Below are positions 42,290-45,934 of a DNA stretch of 45,934 bases, in pieces. Each line of letters starts with the position of its first letter. Position 1 is the stretch's first letter. The notes beneath the pieces are model-generated. The model was not told the origin of the DNA, did no database searches, and saw only the letters and a program-made list of their open reading frames with translations. The translations under genes were made by a program, and so were the position numbers. The stretch is from Streptomyces tagetis (GTDB taxonomy: Bacteria; Actinomycetota; Actinomycetes; Streptomycetales; Streptomycetaceae), in the NCBI RefSeq assembly GCF_018069565.1, contig NZ_JAGPNL010000015.1:1-45934 (forward strand), written 5' to 3'.

Positions 42290-42750
42290 TCGGCGGTGTC
42301 GTCCGTCTCGGTGTCCCCGTCGGCCTCGGTCTCCGGCTTGCGGTACGGGTCCGCGCCGCCGGCGTACGTGGCGCCCGCGGACGCCTCGCGCACCTTGGCG
42401 TCGGACTCCCGCGCCCGGTCGAGGAGGTCCTCGATGGTGCGCGCGTTGTCCGGCAGGGCGTCCATCACGAAGGTGAGGGTCGGCGTGAACTTCACGCCCG
42501 CCGCCTTGCCGACCTCGGAGCGCAGGATGCCCTTGGCGCTCTCCAGTCCCGCCGCGGCGGCCGTGCGCTCCTCGTCGTCGCCGTACACCGTGTAGAAGAC
42601 GGTCGCCTCCCGCAGGTCACCCGTGACCCGGGTGTCCGTGATGGTGACGTGCGTGCCGAGCCGCGGGTCCTTGATCCCGCGCTGCAGCTTCTCGGCCACC
42701 ACCTCCCGGATGAGGTCCGCCAGCCTTTTCGCCCGCGCGTTGTCGGCCAC
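42286..42750 (-). CDS. rbfA: 30S ribosome-binding factor A
   Basis: 154 residues, a KH-like protein needed for late 30S maturation and 16S 5'-end processing. MADNARAKRLADLIREVVAEKLQRGIKDPRLG, the VTITDTRVTGDLREATVFYTVYG strand block and LRSEVGKAAGVKFTPTLTFVMD are all characteristic. The C-terminal tail (KPETEADGDTETDDTAE) is acidic and disordered. GTG start with GGGAG about eight bases upstream. It begins 34 bases after the DUF503 gene and overlaps truB. Confidence 0.96.
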   Translation of the reverse strand: MADNARAKRLADLIREVVAEKLQRGIKDPRLGTHVTITDTRVTGDLREATVFYTVYGDDEERTAAAAGLESAKGILRSEVGKAAGVKFTPTLTFVMDALPDNARTIEDLLDRARESDAKVREASAGATYAGGADPYRKPETEADGDTETDDTAE

Positions 42751-42784
42751 TGGTCCGTCTCCCGTTCTTTCCTGTCAGAGTTGT

Positions 42785-43078
42785 TCAGTCGTCGTCGCCG
42801 TGGAAACGCCGTCGGACCGACAGCAGTTCCACCTCGGGGCGGCCGGCGACCAGCCGCTCGCACCGGTCGAGCACGTCGGTCAGGTGCCGCGCGTCCGCCG
42901 AGACCACGGCCAGTCCGATGCCGGCCCGCCGGTACAGGTCCATGTTGTCGACCTCTGCCGCGCTCACGGCGTACTTCCGCTGGAGCTCGGCGATGATCGG
43001 GCGGACGACGGAGCGCTTCTCCTTCAGCGACCGCACGTCGCCGAGGAGCAGGTCGAAGGACAACGTCCCCACGTACAT
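42785..43078 (-). CDS. DUF503 (YlxP-like) protein
   Basis: 97 residues, start MYVGTLSFDLLLGDVRSLKEKRSVVRPI, a DUF503 hallmark, with VDNMDLYRRAGIGLAVVSAD and a charged end. Homologues (B. subtilis YlxP) sit between infB and rbfA in many Gram-positive bacteria; some work links YlxP-type proteins to ribosome assembly, but the biochemical role is unsettled. It lies 197 bases downstream of infB behind a strong terminator, so it probably has its own promoter and is co-transcribed with rbfA and truB. ATG at 43078. Confidence 0.93.
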   Translation of the reverse strand: MYVGTLSFDLLLGDVRSLKEKRSVVRPIIAELQRKYAVSAAEVDNMDLYRRAGIGLAVVSADARHLTDVLDRCERLVAGRPEVELLSVRRRFHGDDD

Positions 43079-43225
43079 GTGTGTGCCGGATGACCCGCCG
43101 GTACGGGATCGACGGCCCTGCCGTCGGTGCGGGCAGGGACATCACGAACGGTACCCCGAACGGGGAGCCCGCTCGACGGGGTTTCCGTGCCGTCCCGGCA
43201 CCGGACGGCCGGGCCCGGACAGCGG

Positions 43226-43263
43226 CCGGCCGGCCGACGGGACTGATCCCGTCGGCCGGCCGG
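43226..43263 (-). terminator. Terminator after infB
   Basis: Seventeen-bp perfect arms (43226-43242, 43247-43263) with a CTGA loop, 12 bases after the infB stop. Confidence 0.9.
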
Positions 43264-43275
43264 AGCCGGGGTGTG

Positions 43276-45934
<2,659 letters not shown>

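Overview
The window looks like a piece of a Streptomyces chromosome. Base composition is very high in GC, many genes start with GTG or TTG behind GGAGG-type ribosome sites, the gene order (rnj, dapA, thyX ... dapB, peptidase, pnp, rpsO ... ribF, truB, rbfA, infB) is the one I remember for the streptomycete core chromosome, and the left edge carries a streptomycete-type rRNA operon leader. I see no tRNA, insertion sequence, integrase or CRISPR array.

Left part (1-11339): the leader and promoters of an rRNA operon run out of the window to the left. Next, on the minus strand, come thyX, dapA and rnj (thymidylate synthesis, lysine/peptidoglycan precursor synthesis, RNA decay). Two small plus-strand membrane-protein genes follow. 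Then comes a second minus-strand block, rpsO - pnp - M16 peptidase - dapB - small TPR-like membrane protein, partly translationally coupled (pnp and the peptidase overlap by 4 bases). A small DUF397-like gene closes this part.

Middle (11429-35369): an almost complete type VII (ESX) secretion locus in several transcription units. eccD and eccC diverge. A four-gene plus-strand cassette follows eccC: a small WXG-like protein, a 755-residue WXG-headed candidate substrate, a membrane-anchored Cys-containing protein and a lipoprotein. Converging on it is a minus-strand row: eccB, mycosin, 144-aa helical protein, 566-aa WXG protein with a Gly/Pro tail, a second mycosin, and two WXG100 proteins (EsxB- and EsxA-like). 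Divergent from eccB are eccE, a coupled 260-aa unknown protein, and a 1,114-residue Pro-rich ParA/MinD-type ATPase resembling mycobacterial EspI. EccB, EccC, EccD and EccE would form the membrane channel, the mycosins are membrane-anchored surface proteases, and the WXG proteins are likely cargo or cargo partners. No eccA is present.

Right part (35468-45934): ribF; then a 1,490-aa protein with a trypsin-fold head, a STAND/NACHT-like NTPase and a long helical tail, in which the expected protease Ser and Asp and the Walker A Lys are all replaced; then truB, rbfA, a DUF503 gene and infB. At the right edge the infB frame changes abruptly from the IF-2 Pro/Ala-rich linker to the C-terminal motif of a beta-lactamase-type serine hydrolase, which points to an assembly chimera or a real rearrangement.
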